A stretch of 64,000 nucleotides of DNA from Oscillospiraceae bacterium (GTDB taxonomy: Bacteria > Bacillota > Clostridia > Oscillospirales > Oscillospiraceae): assembly GCA_015067885.1 (NCBI GenBank), contig SVLO01000006.1, positions 22,475 through 86,474 of the forward strand, in the 5' to 3' direction. Position 1 is the first letter of the stretch, and every line of letters starts with the position of its first letter. The notes under the pieces were generated by a model. The model searched no databases and was not told the DNA's origin. It saw only the letters and a program-made list of their open reading frames with translations. This document shows, piece after piece, positions 51,442 to 59,826 of the stretch. The position numbers and the translations under genes are program-made.

Positions 51442-52878
51442 TTAACCCTCCTTCTTGGCGGCGTTCTGCTCCATGGCTTCCACCAGGCCCTGAACGCGGG
51501 TCTCATACTGGGCGGCATTGAAGTTGCGGGGGTCAGCCTGGTCGCCGTCGAAGCCGGCGCAGGGGATGCCCAGGTCGGCGGTGAAGCGGCGCTGCATCTC
51601 GGCCATGTAGCCGGACCAGGGCTTGCAGGAGCGGTTGTAGTGGACCAGCACGCCGTCCACCTTGTTGTCCCGGCAGATACCCTCGCGCCAGTCCACGCCC
51701 TGCTCGATACACACGGAGTTGGGCGCCTTGTAGTAGGCCCGGGCCATGCCGTCCAGATCCTCGTAAACGAAGCCGAAGGCGGGGGCGTACACCACGGCGG
51801 TGACGTTGACGCCGTTGGCCTTCAGGGGCTTGAACAGGTCAGGCAGCTTGGGCCAGCAAGGGATACCCTCGAACATGACGCGGTACTTCTCGGGGAAGGG
51901 CGTGGTGGTGGTACCTTCCTTAATGGCCTGCTCCAGGTCCTTCTCCAGCAGCTCGAAGGCCTCCGCCGCCTGCACCTTGGCACGGGCGGTAACGATGTCG
52001 GCCATGTGGTTGAACAGGTCGAAGCCGGAGTAAGGCGCGGGCTTGTACTGCAGGTAGTCGCACACCCGCAGCCAGGCGCTGGCGGTACGGTTGGCGTTGG
52101 CACAGGCCTGCTCAAACTTCTTCTCGTCGAACTTCTTGCCGGTCAGCTGCTCCAGCTGCTTGATGGCAGCGTCGAACTGGGCGCGGACGTAGGCCACGTT
52201 GGAGTCGTGGACCTCCACGGTGTTGTTATAGGGAATGTCGATCATGATCAGGGGGATGTTGCACATACGGGCGATGTTCTCATACCACTTGGTCATGCAG
52301 TTGCAGATGTTGTTGCAGCACAGCACGAAGTCCGGCTGGGGAATACGCATCTGGCGGTAGGGCTTGATGGACTCCCAGTACTTGTCCTTCAGGGGACCGT
52401 CGGGCATAGCCTCGATCTCGTGGATGTCCACCAGGACGGTGTAGGGCTGCTGGGTCTTGGGGTCCTTGACGGGCTTGCCGTCCTCCCCCATTACCACCTT
52501 GCCGTTCTCGTCCTTCAGGGGCTTGCCGGAGCTGGGGTCGATGATATACTCCAGGGTCTCCGGGTCGAACTTGCGGGCCGCCCGCTTGCCGGCGGCGTAG
52601 GCCAGGCTGATGCGGGCATAGCCGCAGATATCGTTGTCATAGCCCAAGTCCTCGGCGGCCTGGCACATGATCTCGCCGTCGCGGTTGGCGGCGATACCGG
52701 CGGCCTGGTTCTCGGGGTACATGACGTCCAGATCAAAGGCGGCGGCCAGCTCGCAGGGGAACTTGGACGAGGACCAGCCTACCAGCTTTCCTTCGGCCTT
52801 GGCCTTGCGGGCATCGGCGTGAACGTCGTCCACCACCTTGCGCAGAGCCAATACGCCGGGGCTAACTTCTTTCGCCAT
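51442..52878 (-). CDS. hgdA: (R)-2-Hydroxyglutaryl-CoA dehydratase, alpha subunit
   Basis: A 478-residue partner of HgdB with the same 2-hydroxyacyl-CoA dehydratase fold. GWSSSKFPCELAAAFDL, VLCCNNICNCMTKWYENIARM and YNRSCKPWSGYMAEMQRR carry the Cys ligands of the cluster. I choose ATG 52878, preceded by AAGGAGG; the longer frame from 52947 covers a palindromic repeat and lacks family similarity. The 97-base leader contains that repeat. Confidence 0.93.
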   Translation of the reverse strand: MAKEVSPGVLALRKVVDDVHADARKAKAEGKLVGWSSSKFPCELAAAFDLDVMYPENQAAGIAANRDGEIMCQAAEDLGYDNDICGYARISLAYAAGKRAARKFDPETLEYIIDPSSGKPLKDENGKVVMGEDGKPVKDPKTQQPYTVLVDIHEIEAMPDGPLKDKYWESIKPYRQMRIPQPDFVLCCNNICNCMTKWYENIARMCNIPLIMIDIPYNNTVEVHDSNVAYVRAQFDAAIKQLEQLTGKKFDEKKFEQACANANRTASAWLRVCDYLQYKPAPYSGFDLFNHMADIVTARAKVQAAEAFELLEKDLEQAIKEGTTTTPFPEKYRVMFEGIPCWPKLPDLFKPLKANGVNVTAVVYAPAFGFVYEDLDGMARAYYKAPNSVCIEQGVDWREGICRDNKVDGVLVHYNRSCKPWSGYMAEMQRRFTADLGIPCAGFDGDQADPRNFNAAQYETRVQGLVEAMEQNAAKKEG

Positions 52879-52916
52879 AGTCGTTTCCTCCTTGCAAATT
52901 ATATCTTCCTTTAATG

Positions 52917-52966
52917 GCTCCCCTTTGTAAGGGGAGCTGTCACGCACAGCGTGACTGAGGGGTTGT
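52917..52966. repeat. Dispersed palindromic repeat between hgdC and hgdA
   Basis: GCTCCCCTT/AAGGGGAGC (52917-52936) is followed by GTCACGC/GCGTGAC (52939-52955), two perfect hairpins, then GAGGGG. It looks like a REP-type repeat and may set relative expression of hgdC and hgdA. Confidence 0.65.
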
Positions 52967-52975
52967 CGTTGGGTC

Positions 52976-53761
52976 TTACTTGGCGCTCTTCTTGTAGGCG
53001 AACAGGGCCGCGCCCAGGGCGCCTACATACTGGGTCAGGGGCGAGGTGTGGATGGTGTGGCCCAACTGCTCCTGCAGGGCGGACACCACACCGGAGTTCT
53101 GCGCCACACCACCGGTCATGACCACGTCGTCCTGCACGCCCACGCGATGAGCAAGGCCCGCCACGCGGCCGGCCACGGAACGGTGGATGCCGTTGATGAT
53201 GTCGCACTTGTCCGTACCCTGGGCCAGCTGACTGATGACCTCACTCTCGGCAAAGACGGTGCAGGTGGAGCTGATGGCCACGTCCTTGGTGGACCGGGCG
53301 CCCAGGGTGCCCAGGTCGTTGACGTCCACCTCCAGCACCCGGGCCATGACGTCCAGAAACCGACCGGTACCGGCGGCACACTTGTCGTTCATTTGGAAGT
53401 TGGTCATAGCGCCGTTTTCCACACGCAAAATCTTCACGTCCTGGCCGCCGATGTCGATGACGGTGCGCACCTGCGGAAAGAGGAAGGCCGCGCCGCGCGC
53501 ATGGCAGCTCAGCTCGCTCATCTGATGGTCGGCAAACCCCTCCAGCGAGTTGCGGCCATAGCCGGTGGCCAGCACGAAGGCCATATCCTCCCGGCACTTC
53601 CCTGCCGCCTCCAGCACGGCATCGATGGCCCGCTGAGGACCGCTGGTGCCGGCACCCACAGCGACGAGGGACTTGGCCACCAGCTCTTTCCCGTCGGCCA
53701 GCATCACGCACTTGGATGCGGTGGAGCCGATATCAATACCCAGTGTATAAATGGTTTCCAT
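52976..53761 (-). CDS. hgdC: 2-Hydroxyglutaryl-CoA dehydratase activator (archerase)
   Basis: ATP-driven electron donor of 261 residues, an actin-fold dimer with a shared 4Fe-4S cluster that fires one electron into HgdAB. Visible: the phosphate loop GIDIGSTASKCVML at residues 7-20, IDIGGQDVK, and the two cluster cysteines in NDKCAAGTGRF and SSTCTVFAESE, then GGVAQN near the C-terminus. It lies between gcdA and hgdA, in the order hgdC-hgdA-hgdB seen in glutamate fermenters. Confidence 0.95.
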   Translation of the reverse strand: METIYTLGIDIGSTASKCVMLADGKELVAKSLVAVGAGTSGPQRAIDAVLEAAGKCREDMAFVLATGYGRNSLEGFADHQMSELSCHARGAAFLFPQVRTVIDIGGQDVKILRVENGAMTNFQMNDKCAAGTGRFLDVMARVLEVDVNDLGTLGARSTKDVAISSTCTVFAESEVISQLAQGTDKCDIINGIHRSVAGRVAGLAHRVGVQDDVVMTGGVAQNSGVVSALQEQLGHTIHTSPLTQYVGALGAALFAYKKSAK

Positions 53762-53795
53762 AGCGTTTCTCCGTTATTGCGCCGGGGCGCAGGAA

Positions 53796-55562
53796 TTACT
53801 TGTTGTTCAGATTGTCGTAGTCGCGGCACACCCGGGGCAGCAGCATCTGATGCACGGGGCAGACGGACACGGAATTCTGATAGCAGGACTCGGTAAAGGC
53901 GATCATGTAGTTGCGCATGAGCGGCATTTTGACCACCTCGTCCACCAGACCGGCCTGAGCGCAGTACAGAGGCTTGGACTTGCGGTCGTAGTCCTCGATC
54001 ATCTCGTTCATCTTGTCGATGGTGGGCTGCAGGTCGTTACCGGCCTTCTGCTCCTTGGCAAGGCGACCGGTGTACATGGCGTTGGCGGCGGTCTTGCCGT
54101 TCATGACGTTGATCTCGGTAGCAGCGCAGCCCAGGGAGAAGGCGTTGTTGTCGTTGCCCTGAGGACCGCCCAGCACGTAGTGGGCGGCGGCGGTGCCGTG
54201 GCGCAGGGTGATCTCCATCATGGGCAGCTTGCTGGACTGGATGGAATAGATCAGGGACTGGCCCAGGCCCAGCAGCTCGGCCACCTCGGCATCGTCACCC
54301 ACGTCGATGCCGGTGGTGTCCTGCACCCAAATGATGGGCAGACGGTCACGGGCGCACATGGTAACGAACTCGCTCATCTTGATCAGACCCTGACGGTACA
54401 GCTTGCCGCCGGCACCCATAGCCTGACCGTACTTGGCCATCTTATACTCGGGGTAGTTGGGGAACACACCCTGCTGGTTGGCCACGATACCCACGGGCAG
54501 GCCGGCCACCTTGGCGATGCCGGTGATCATCTCGGGGCCGTAGCCCTTCTTGAACTCCATCAGCTCGCCGCCGTCCACCAGGCGGGCGATGACGGAATAC
54601 ATATCGTAGGGGCGGTTTTTGTTGTTCAGTACGATGTCGTACAGCTCTTCGGGGTCGCCGGCGGGGTTGGCAGGCTCGGCCACGCGGAAGAATTCCAAAT
54701 CGTAATTGGGCAGCATGGCGATGTACTTCTTGATACCCTCGATAACGCCCTCCTGCTCGGCATAGACCTCACGCCAGAAGCCGGTCTGACCGTAGTGGAT
54801 GGACACGGAACCGGGGGGGTCGGCGCGCAGACCCTTGGTGGCTTCGATCTGAGCCAGGGCAGCCTCCATATCCACGTAGGGCTTGGGGTTCATGCCGCCC
54901 ACGATGCCGGCGCCGCCCACGGCCATGTTAGCCTTCTCATGGGCCACCAGGATGGTGGGAGAGATGGAGTGGTAGCCGCCACCGGCGGGGTTGGTGCCGT
55001 GGATGCCCACGATAACGGGTACGCCCATCTGATTCAGCTCAGAATTGCGGTAGAAGGGGGTGCCGCCGCCACGGCGGTTGGGGTACACCTTCTCCTGCTT
55101 GTCCAGCTCCACACCGGCGCACTCCAGCAGGTAGATCAGGGGAATGCGCAGACGCTTGGCGGTGTCGCTGCCGCGGATCAGGTCGTCGGCCTGGCCGGGT
55201 ACCCAGGTACCGGCGTGCTTTTTGTTGTCGGAGGCAATGATGCAGCACCACTTGCCGTTGACGCGGCCCAGGCCCTTGACGATGGAGGTGGTGCCGGTCT
55301 TGTTGCCCTCGGGGTTATAGAGGGTGTTCAGGGGACACCAGGTCCCCTCGTCCACCAACAGGGCGATGCGCTGCATGGCGGTCAGTTGGCCGCGCTCGTT
55401 CATGGCCTCGTCAGGCTTGCCGTTGGCAAGGCACTGTTCGACGCGCTCGTCGATTTCGGCCTCGATGGCCTTCAGCTCGGCGGCGTTTTCGGGGTTGGGG
55501 CGGACCGCCTTGCCAACCACGGGCATATTCTGAAAATAGCCGGGCATGGAATAGAAACCCAT
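53796..55562 (-). CDS. gcdA: Glutaconyl-CoA decarboxylase, carboxyltransferase (alpha) subunit
   Basis: A 588-residue cytosolic subunit that moves the carboxyl group of glutaconyl-CoA to biotin, leaving crotonyl-CoA. It opens MGFYSMPGYFQNMP, very close to the Acidaminococcus enzyme. CoA-binding crotonase-like halves contain NPAGGGYHSISPT, AVGGAGIVGGMNPK and the late GPQGNDNNAFSLG, TAAAHYVLGG. Length matches. Strong match makes the glutaconyl-CoA assignment firm, which in turn identifies the pump subunits downstream. Confidence 0.96.
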   Translation of the reverse strand: MGFYSMPGYFQNMPVVGKAVRPNPENAAELKAIEAEIDERVEQCLANGKPDEAMNERGQLTAMQRIALLVDEGTWCPLNTLYNPEGNKTGTTSIVKGLGRVNGKWCCIIASDNKKHAGTWVPGQADDLIRGSDTAKRLRIPLIYLLECAGVELDKQEKVYPNRRGGGTPFYRNSELNQMGVPVIVGIHGTNPAGGGYHSISPTILVAHEKANMAVGGAGIVGGMNPKPYVDMEAALAQIEATKGLRADPPGSVSIHYGQTGFWREVYAEQEGVIEGIKKYIAMLPNYDLEFFRVAEPANPAGDPEELYDIVLNNKNRPYDMYSVIARLVDGGELMEFKKGYGPEMITGIAKVAGLPVGIVANQQGVFPNYPEYKMAKYGQAMGAGGKLYRQGLIKMSEFVTMCARDRLPIIWVQDTTGIDVGDDAEVAELLGLGQSLIYSIQSSKLPMMEITLRHGTAAAHYVLGGPQGNDNNAFSLGCAATEINVMNGKTAANAMYTGRLAKEQKAGNDLQPTIDKMNEMIEDYDRKSKPLYCAQAGLVDEVVKMPLMRNYMIAFTESCYQNSVSVCPVHQMLLPRVCRDYDNLNNK

Positions 55563-55606
55563 TTTGTAATCCTCCTATAGTTCCGCTGTTTTAACATCAG
55601 CGTGTG

Positions 55607-55664
55607 AATTAGGAATGAGTAGTTAGGAATGAAATTCCTCATTTCTCATTCCTCATTCCTAATT
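55607..55664. repeat. Inverted repeat between gctB and gcdA
   Basis: AATTAGGAATGAG (55607-55619) and CTCATTCCTAATT (55652-55664) are exact inverted arms, with further AGGAAT copies between. It resembles small dispersed repeats of clostridia. It lies in the only gap over 100 bases between gctB and gcdA. Confidence 0.65.
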
Positions 55665-55673
55665 TACCTGTTT

Positions 55674-56477
55674 TTAATCCTTGGGTACCTTAATAAACGC
55701 CTGGCCGGGGTCGATCTGCTCACGGATGAGCTTGATGATCTCGGGCGAGGGACCCTCCATCAGCTCGGCCCGGGACACGTCGATCTCAAAGCCGGTGTTC
55801 TCCTGCACCATCTCAGGGCTGGAGAACGGATAGTAGTAGGCCAGGTACATACGCTTGGTATCCTCGTCAAACTTCATGATACCCAGGTCGGTGACCACCA
55901 TCTGGGGGCCGCGGTTACCGGGCAGACCGGCCCGCTCACGGCCGCCGGGACCGTCCATCCAGCCGCAGGAGGTGATGTAGTCGATCTTCTCCATAAAGCG
56001 GCGCTTCTGATGCTGCATCATGATAACGGTATTGCAGTAGGTAGCAATGCCGTTGGCGCCGCCGGAACCGGTGAAGCGGGTCTGGGGCTTGATGTAGTCG
56101 CCGTTACCGTAGATGCAGGTGGAGTTCACGTTGCCGTAGGGGTCGATCTGGGCGCCGCCGATAAAGGCGATGAGGCGGTCCCCACCGTGGAGCCACTCGT
56201 TGGCCTCAAAGCCAATGAAACGGATGTTGGGCCACTGGACCGCGCAGTGGGCCATAAAGCGGTCGTCGCCCACGCTGCGGGGTACCTCCACAGGGTCGCA
56301 GTCCATCAGGCCGGACTCCACGATGGGGTGGCAGCTGGGGCAAATGGCGGCCTTGGCCAAAGAAGCGCCGATCAGGGGCAGGCCGGTACCCACGATGACG
56401 ATTTGATTTTCCTTAATGCTCTTGGCGATGGCATACGCCTGCATTTCCTGTTTGGTGTACTTGGTGTAATCAGCCAT
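55674..56477 (-). CDS. gctB: Glutaconate CoA-transferase, subunit B
   Basis: A 267-residue subunit of class I CoA-transferase that activates (R)-2-hydroxyglutarate with CoA from acetyl-CoA or glutaconyl-CoA. The catalytic glutamate should be in PIVESGLMDCD (about residue 55), and GGAQIDPYGNVNSTCIY is a conserved block. Next gene upstream is gctA, with an 18-base gap. An AGGAAGAG site precedes the ATG. Confidence 0.92.
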   Translation of the reverse strand: MADYTKYTKQEMQAYAIAKSIKENQIVIVGTGLPLIGASLAKAAICPSCHPIVESGLMDCDPVEVPRSVGDDRFMAHCAVQWPNIRFIGFEANEWLHGGDRLIAFIGGAQIDPYGNVNSTCIYGNGDYIKPQTRFTGSGGANGIATYCNTVIMMQHQKRRFMEKIDYITSCGWMDGPGGRERAGLPGNRGPQMVVTDLGIMKFDEDTKRMYLAYYYPFSSPEMVQENTGFEIDVSRAELMEGPSPEIIKLIREQIDPGQAFIKVPKD

Positions 56478-56495
56478 TTCTCTCTTCCTCCCTGC

Positions 56496-57599
56496 TTACT
56501 TGATGTGGGTGTTGGAATAGCCCAGGTGGGGGGCGTTGCGCAGGCTCATCAGCCGGTGACCGCCGATCTTGTTCAGCATATCGTTGTGGTCGGTGACAGA
56601 GTAGACCCACTTGTCCAGATAGTCCTTAAAGGTCTCGGGGATGGCTACGCCGGCGGCAGCGTCGTCGGCCGCCTTGCGGGCCTTGGCAGCCGCCTCGGCC
56701 AGCTTGGCATCGTCGGGGGCCTTCTCGGCGGCCTTCTCGGCCTTGACCGCGGCCTTCTCCAATTGAGCCTTGGCATCCTCGGCATCCAGGTACTTGGAAG
56801 CTTTGTCGTACTCACGCAGGGCGTTGGGGTCGTTGTCGTAGTAGCCGTAGCACTGGGTGGGCCAGGCACCGTAGGGGCAGTGGACCACCGCGCTGACACA
56901 CTCGCCGAAGATACGGGTCAGAGTGGGGTCGCGGCGGATAAACTCGTTGCTGACCAGCTCGTCACAGGTGACGATGACCTTGCGGGCGGCAATGGCGATG
57001 TCCACGTCGTGGAACTCGTCGCCCATGATGATGCAGGTGCCGTCGGGAGATGCCTGCTGCACGTGGATGACGGCGGTGTCCAGCTTAGGCACGGGGACGG
57101 CCACCACCTTCTCGCCGGGGTTGAAGGGGTTCTCGATCTCCACGCACTTCAGGTCGTCCACCTTTTCCAAGGTCTTGCGCTGCTCCTCGCTGATGCCCCA
57201 GTACTTCATCAGGCCGGAACCCTGCATCAGTCGCACAGGCAGGAAGGGCAGGCCCAGAGAGGCGGCGTGCAACTGCAGCATCACCACGTCCTGAGAATAG
57301 TCCTCATAGGTCAGCTGGCCCTTCTCAATGGCGGCGCGGAACCGGCGGGACACGTTGGTGTAGCCGGAGTTGGCGGTGTAGCAGTTGATATAGGCCTTCA
57401 CGCGGCCCTCACCGATCATCATATCCCAGTCGCCGCCGGCGGCGCCGGCCCAAACCGTAAAGTCCTTCTGTCCCTGACGCAGGATCTCGTTGACAACGGC
57501 GTAGGGCTTGCGGTTGGTGGTGAAGCCGCCGAAGCTGATGCAATCGCCGCTTTCCACGAACTTGGCCACCGCGTCGTGCAGGGAATACACTTTATCCAT
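56496..57599 (-). CDS. gctA: Glutaconate CoA-transferase, subunit A, with Ala/Lys-rich insertion
   Basis: A 367-residue subunit A: GDCISFGGFTTNRKPYAVV at the start, AGGGDWDMMIG-like AAGGDWDMMIG, and AHVQQASPDGTCIIMG-like TAVIHVQQASPDG. Known GctA proteins are near 320 residues. The extra length is one insertion at about residues 274-317 made almost only of Ala, Lys, Glu and Asp (KAAVKAEKAAEKAPDDAK lies within), predicted as a charged helix or coiled coil, after which the normal C-terminus resumes. It is the first gene of the cluster and has GGAGG upstream. Confidence 0.92.
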   Translation of the reverse strand: MDKVYSLHDAVAKFVESGDCISFGGFTTNRKPYAVVNEILRQGQKDFTVWAGAAGGDWDMMIGEGRVKAYINCYTANSGYTNVSRRFRAAIEKGQLTYEDYSQDVVMLQLHAASLGLPFLPVRLMQGSGLMKYWGISEEQRKTLEKVDDLKCVEIENPFNPGEKVVAVPVPKLDTAVIHVQQASPDGTCIIMGDEFHDVDIAIAARKVIVTCDELVSNEFIRRDPTLTRIFGECVSAVVHCPYGAWPTQCYGYYDNDPNALREYDKASKYLDAEDAKAQLEKAAVKAEKAAEKAPDDAKLAEAAAKARKAADDAAAGVAIPETFKDYLDKWVYSVTDHNDMLNKIGGHRLMSLRNAPHLGYSNTHIK

Positions 57600-57645
57600 G
57601 TTTCATACCTCCAAAACGATATTTTCGCGCACCTGCGCATTCTAT

Positions 57646-57661
57646 CGTTAATATGTTAACG
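57646..57661. promoter_or_regulatory. 16-base palindrome upstream of gctA
   Basis: CGTTAA, TATG, TTAACG: a perfect palindrome 47 bases before gctA. A TAGAAT box lies next to it on the gctA strand, so a protein bound here would block or activate the glutamate-fermentation promoter. The divergent AraC regulator is a candidate, although AraC sites are usually direct repeats; another repressor is possible. Confidence 0.5.
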
Positions 57662-57701
57662 CAAGTGTGCGTTTTTTTCTTTTGGTATGTTAGCAAAAAG
57701 T

Positions 57702-57730
57702 TTGCATATCGTAACCTGCCATGCTATAAT
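57702..57730 (+). promoter_or_regulatory. Promoter of the AraC regulator
   Basis: TTGCAT (57702-57707) and TATAAT (57725-57730) have a 17-base spacer; the ATG is 89 bases downstream. Confidence 0.82.
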
Positions 57731-57818
57731 ATATTTGTATCCGCGTGTGTATGGGCGATTTTCCCCTGTGCTTTCCCCATTTTTTCACCGCAAGATACCA
57801 CAGAAAGGATGTGGCCCC

Positions 57819-58679
57819 ATGACCGGCATCGAATTTCACATACAACTCAAACAAAACGACAGCTGGAGCATGAGCCGTCTGCATTTCCACGACCATTACG
57901 AGCTGATGCTCCCTCTGACCAGCTCGGGCAGCATTTTTGTAAAAGATCAGATTTACCCCCTGCAGCGTGGGCATCTGTACCTCATCAGCCAAAACACCCT
58001 GCACCGCACCATTGCCAACGGATTCCACTCCCGCTACGTGCTGCACGTCAGCCACCGCACCCTGACCGAGCTGTCCACCCAGCAGACCGATTTTATCCGC
58101 CTGCTGCAGGAACCGTTCCGCTGCGCCCCCTTGGAGCAGGCTCAGTTCGAGCAGCTGTCCGCTCAGTTCCAAGCCCTTGATAACGCGCAAAACGACGGCG
58201 GCTTCGGCAGTGATCTGCAGCAGACCGTGGCCCTGATCGAATTGCTGCTGGGCGCGGCCCGGATCTTGAACCTCTCCCCTGCTGACGACGTGGTTCAAAC
58301 CAAAGATTTCGCCCGTATCAACCCTATTTTGGACTACATTCAGGACAACCTGACCGAGCCGCTGTCTTTGGACCGCATCGCCGGCCAATTCTTCCTGAAC
58401 AAGCATTACCTCTGCCGTATTTTTAAGGCAGCCACCGGCTTTTCCGTCATGGACTACATTATCCGCAGCCGGGTCCTCCGGGCCCGTCAACTTCTGCAAG
58501 AAGGTCTCAGCGTTCAGCAGGCCGGCGAGCTGTCCGGTTTTGCCGACAACTCCCACTTTATCCGCACCTTCGGCAACCTCACCGGCATCTCTCCCGGCCG
58601 CTACGCCAAGCAGTATCAAAGCGGCGAGCAAGTGCACATCGACAACGGAATGTCAAGATATGCAAAAACCGACCTGTGA
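57819..58679 (+). CDS. AraC-family transcriptional regulator, divergent from gctA
   Basis: A 286-residue regulator with an N-terminal cupin pocket (LHFHDHYELMLPLTSSGSI; LISQNTLHRT) and a C-terminal double helix-turn-helix: LSLDRIAGQFFLNKHYLCRI and VQQAGELSGFADNSHFIRTF, ending GISPGRYAKQY. The ATG at 57819 is preceded by AAAGGATG. Position opposite gctA, sharing a 220-base control region, makes it the likely regulator of the glutamate pathway; the ligand is not visible. Confidence 0.87.
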   Translation: MTGIEFHIQLKQNDSWSMSRLHFHDHYELMLPLTSSGSIFVKDQIYPLQRGHLYLISQNTLHRTIANGFHSRYVLHVSHRTLTELSTQQTDFIRLLQEPFRCAPLEQAQFEQLSAQFQALDNAQNDGGFGSDLQQTVALIELLLGAARILNLSPADDVVQTKDFARINPILDYIQDNLTEPLSLDRIAGQFFLNKHYLCRIFKAATGFSVMDYIIRSRVLRARQLLQEGLSVQQAGELSGFADNSHFIRTFGNLTGISPGRYAKQYQSGEQVHIDNGMSRYAKTDL

Positions 58680-58698
58680 TATTCACAGGTCGGTTTTT
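58665..58698. terminator. Bidirectional terminator between AraC and TetR genes
   Basis: AAAAACCGACCTGTGA pairs with TCACAGGTCGGTTTTT, loop TA. The AraC stop codon is inside the stem. Confidence 0.92.
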
Positions 58699-58709
58699 CC
58701 GTTACGCAC

Positions 58710-59303
58710 TCACGGTTGGATTTCTTTTCCAAAGATGCATACCGTAATGATGTTTGCAATTTCCGCAACCGTCTTGATGCACCCTTCTTTCAGCCACTCC
58801 ACAACGATGGCATTGATGCCATTGAGATAGTACATCATCACATAATTTCTGTCTGTATCCGGGTAGTGGAAGCGCTCCAAAACCGGGTTGAAAATATGTT
58901 GGAACAGCTGCCTGTACACACCTTCAAACCCAAGTGTTTTATCGTGCGCAAGTGCCGTACCGAACACCTCTTTGTGATCCCGGATATAGGTCAGATAGGG
59001 CGTAAGATACTTGTCCGAAACAAAGACCAGTTCCTCCAGCGCACAGGTTTCCAGTTTATGTGCCACCGCCCGCATTTCCCCCGGAAAATAAGACAGGAAA
59101 TCATCCAGCAGATACCTTGCGGCTTCGTCCAGCAAATCGCCAATCGTTTCGTAGTGCAGGTAGAACGTAGAGCGATTGACTTGTGCCGCCTGACACAGCT
59201 CGCTCACGGTAATATACTCCAGCGGTTTCCGTTTCAGCAGTTCAATCAGCGCAAGATCCATCTTTGCGGCGGTATTGAAATATTTGCTTTCGGACTTGTT
59301 CAT
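58710..59303 (-). CDS. TetR/AcrR-family transcriptional regulator
   Basis: A 197-residue regulator. The N-terminal helix-turn-helix reads LEYITVSELCQAAQVNRSTF followed by YLHYETIGDLLDEA, typical of TetR. The C-terminal ligand domain resembles the DhaS-type group (TetR_C-like, ending in LKEGCIKTVAEIANII). I choose ATG 59303 with GGAG upstream. It is 23 bases downstream of the small membrane protein gene; the two are probably one transcript, so it may regulate that gene. Confidence 0.85.
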   Translation of the reverse strand: MNKSESKYFNTAAKMDLALIELLKRKPLEYITVSELCQAAQVNRSTFYLHYETIGDLLDEAARYLLDDFLSYFPGEMRAVAHKLETCALEELVFVSDKYLTPYLTYIRDHKEVFGTALAHDKTLGFEGVYRQLFQHIFNPVLERFHYPDTDRNYVMMYYLNGINAIVVEWLKEGCIKTVAEIANIITVCIFGKEIQP

Positions 59304-59326
59304 ATCACCACTCCCTGCACATGTGC

Positions 59327-59683
59327 TCACACCGGTTCGTCCGCAATCTCCCGGGCAAGCTGCATGATCTCAAAAGCATACTTCGCCTTCCCCTTTTCCA
59401 GCATCCGCTTATAAATCGGATAATTGACGCCGCAACCTACAAAGCCAACCACGCCCAGCAGAATACCAATCACCATACCGGCCAGCCCGCCTCCGATGAC
59501 CTGCATAGACAGGCACATTCCGGTGCCGGCCACAAGGCTTGCCGCAATCCCGAAGGAATAGGTAAAGACCGTGGCAGGCAATTTCGCCCGTTTGTCCAGT
59601 TTTTTCAGGGCAACCAGCTTGGAATTGTCCTTGGGCGCGTACTCCTTGGCAATGGCCTCTGCTGCAATTTTGTCTGTGTTCAT
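59327..59683 (-). CDS. Small membrane protein with two helices
   Basis: A 118-residue protein. The N-terminal 35 residues are charged and helical (IAAEAIAKEYAPKDNSKLVA), then two membrane helices (FGIAASLVAGTGMCLSM; GGGLAGMVIGILLGVVGFVG) separated by a short loop, and a basic C-terminal tail (YPIYKRMLEKGKAKYAFEIM). Relatives in clostridia are sometimes labelled dihydropteridine reductase, but I see no cofactor motif that supports this. A GGGAGG site precedes the ATG. Confidence 0.68.
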   Translation of the reverse strand: MNTDKIAAEAIAKEYAPKDNSKLVALKKLDKRAKLPATVFTYSFGIAASLVAGTGMCLSMQVIGGGLAGMVIGILLGVVGFVGCGVNYPIYKRMLEKGKAKYAFEIMQLAREIADEPV

Positions 59684-59786
59684 GTTGATAAAACCTCCCT
59701 TGTTTTATGCCACAATTTTATCGCACCTGGGCGGTCAACAGAACAACACGCATCCGGCAAACTGTTGATTTTAGCTTGCTATAGCA

Positions 59787-59815
59787 ACAGGCGCAGCGAA
59801 TTTCGCTGCGCCTGT
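59787..59815. terminator. Hairpin after dapL
   Basis: ACAGGCGCAGCGAA pairs with TTCGCTGCGCCTGT. The T-run is weak on the dapL (minus) side and better on the plus side. Confidence 0.65.
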
Positions 59816-59826
59816 CTTTGTTTCTT

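Noticed and set aside
50299..57659. Very long plus-strand frames (871, 609 and 676 residues) opposite the glutamate cluster
   Set aside because: They mirror the codon bias of hgd, gcd and gct genes and share the same His/Gly/Val-rich composition; no start signals.
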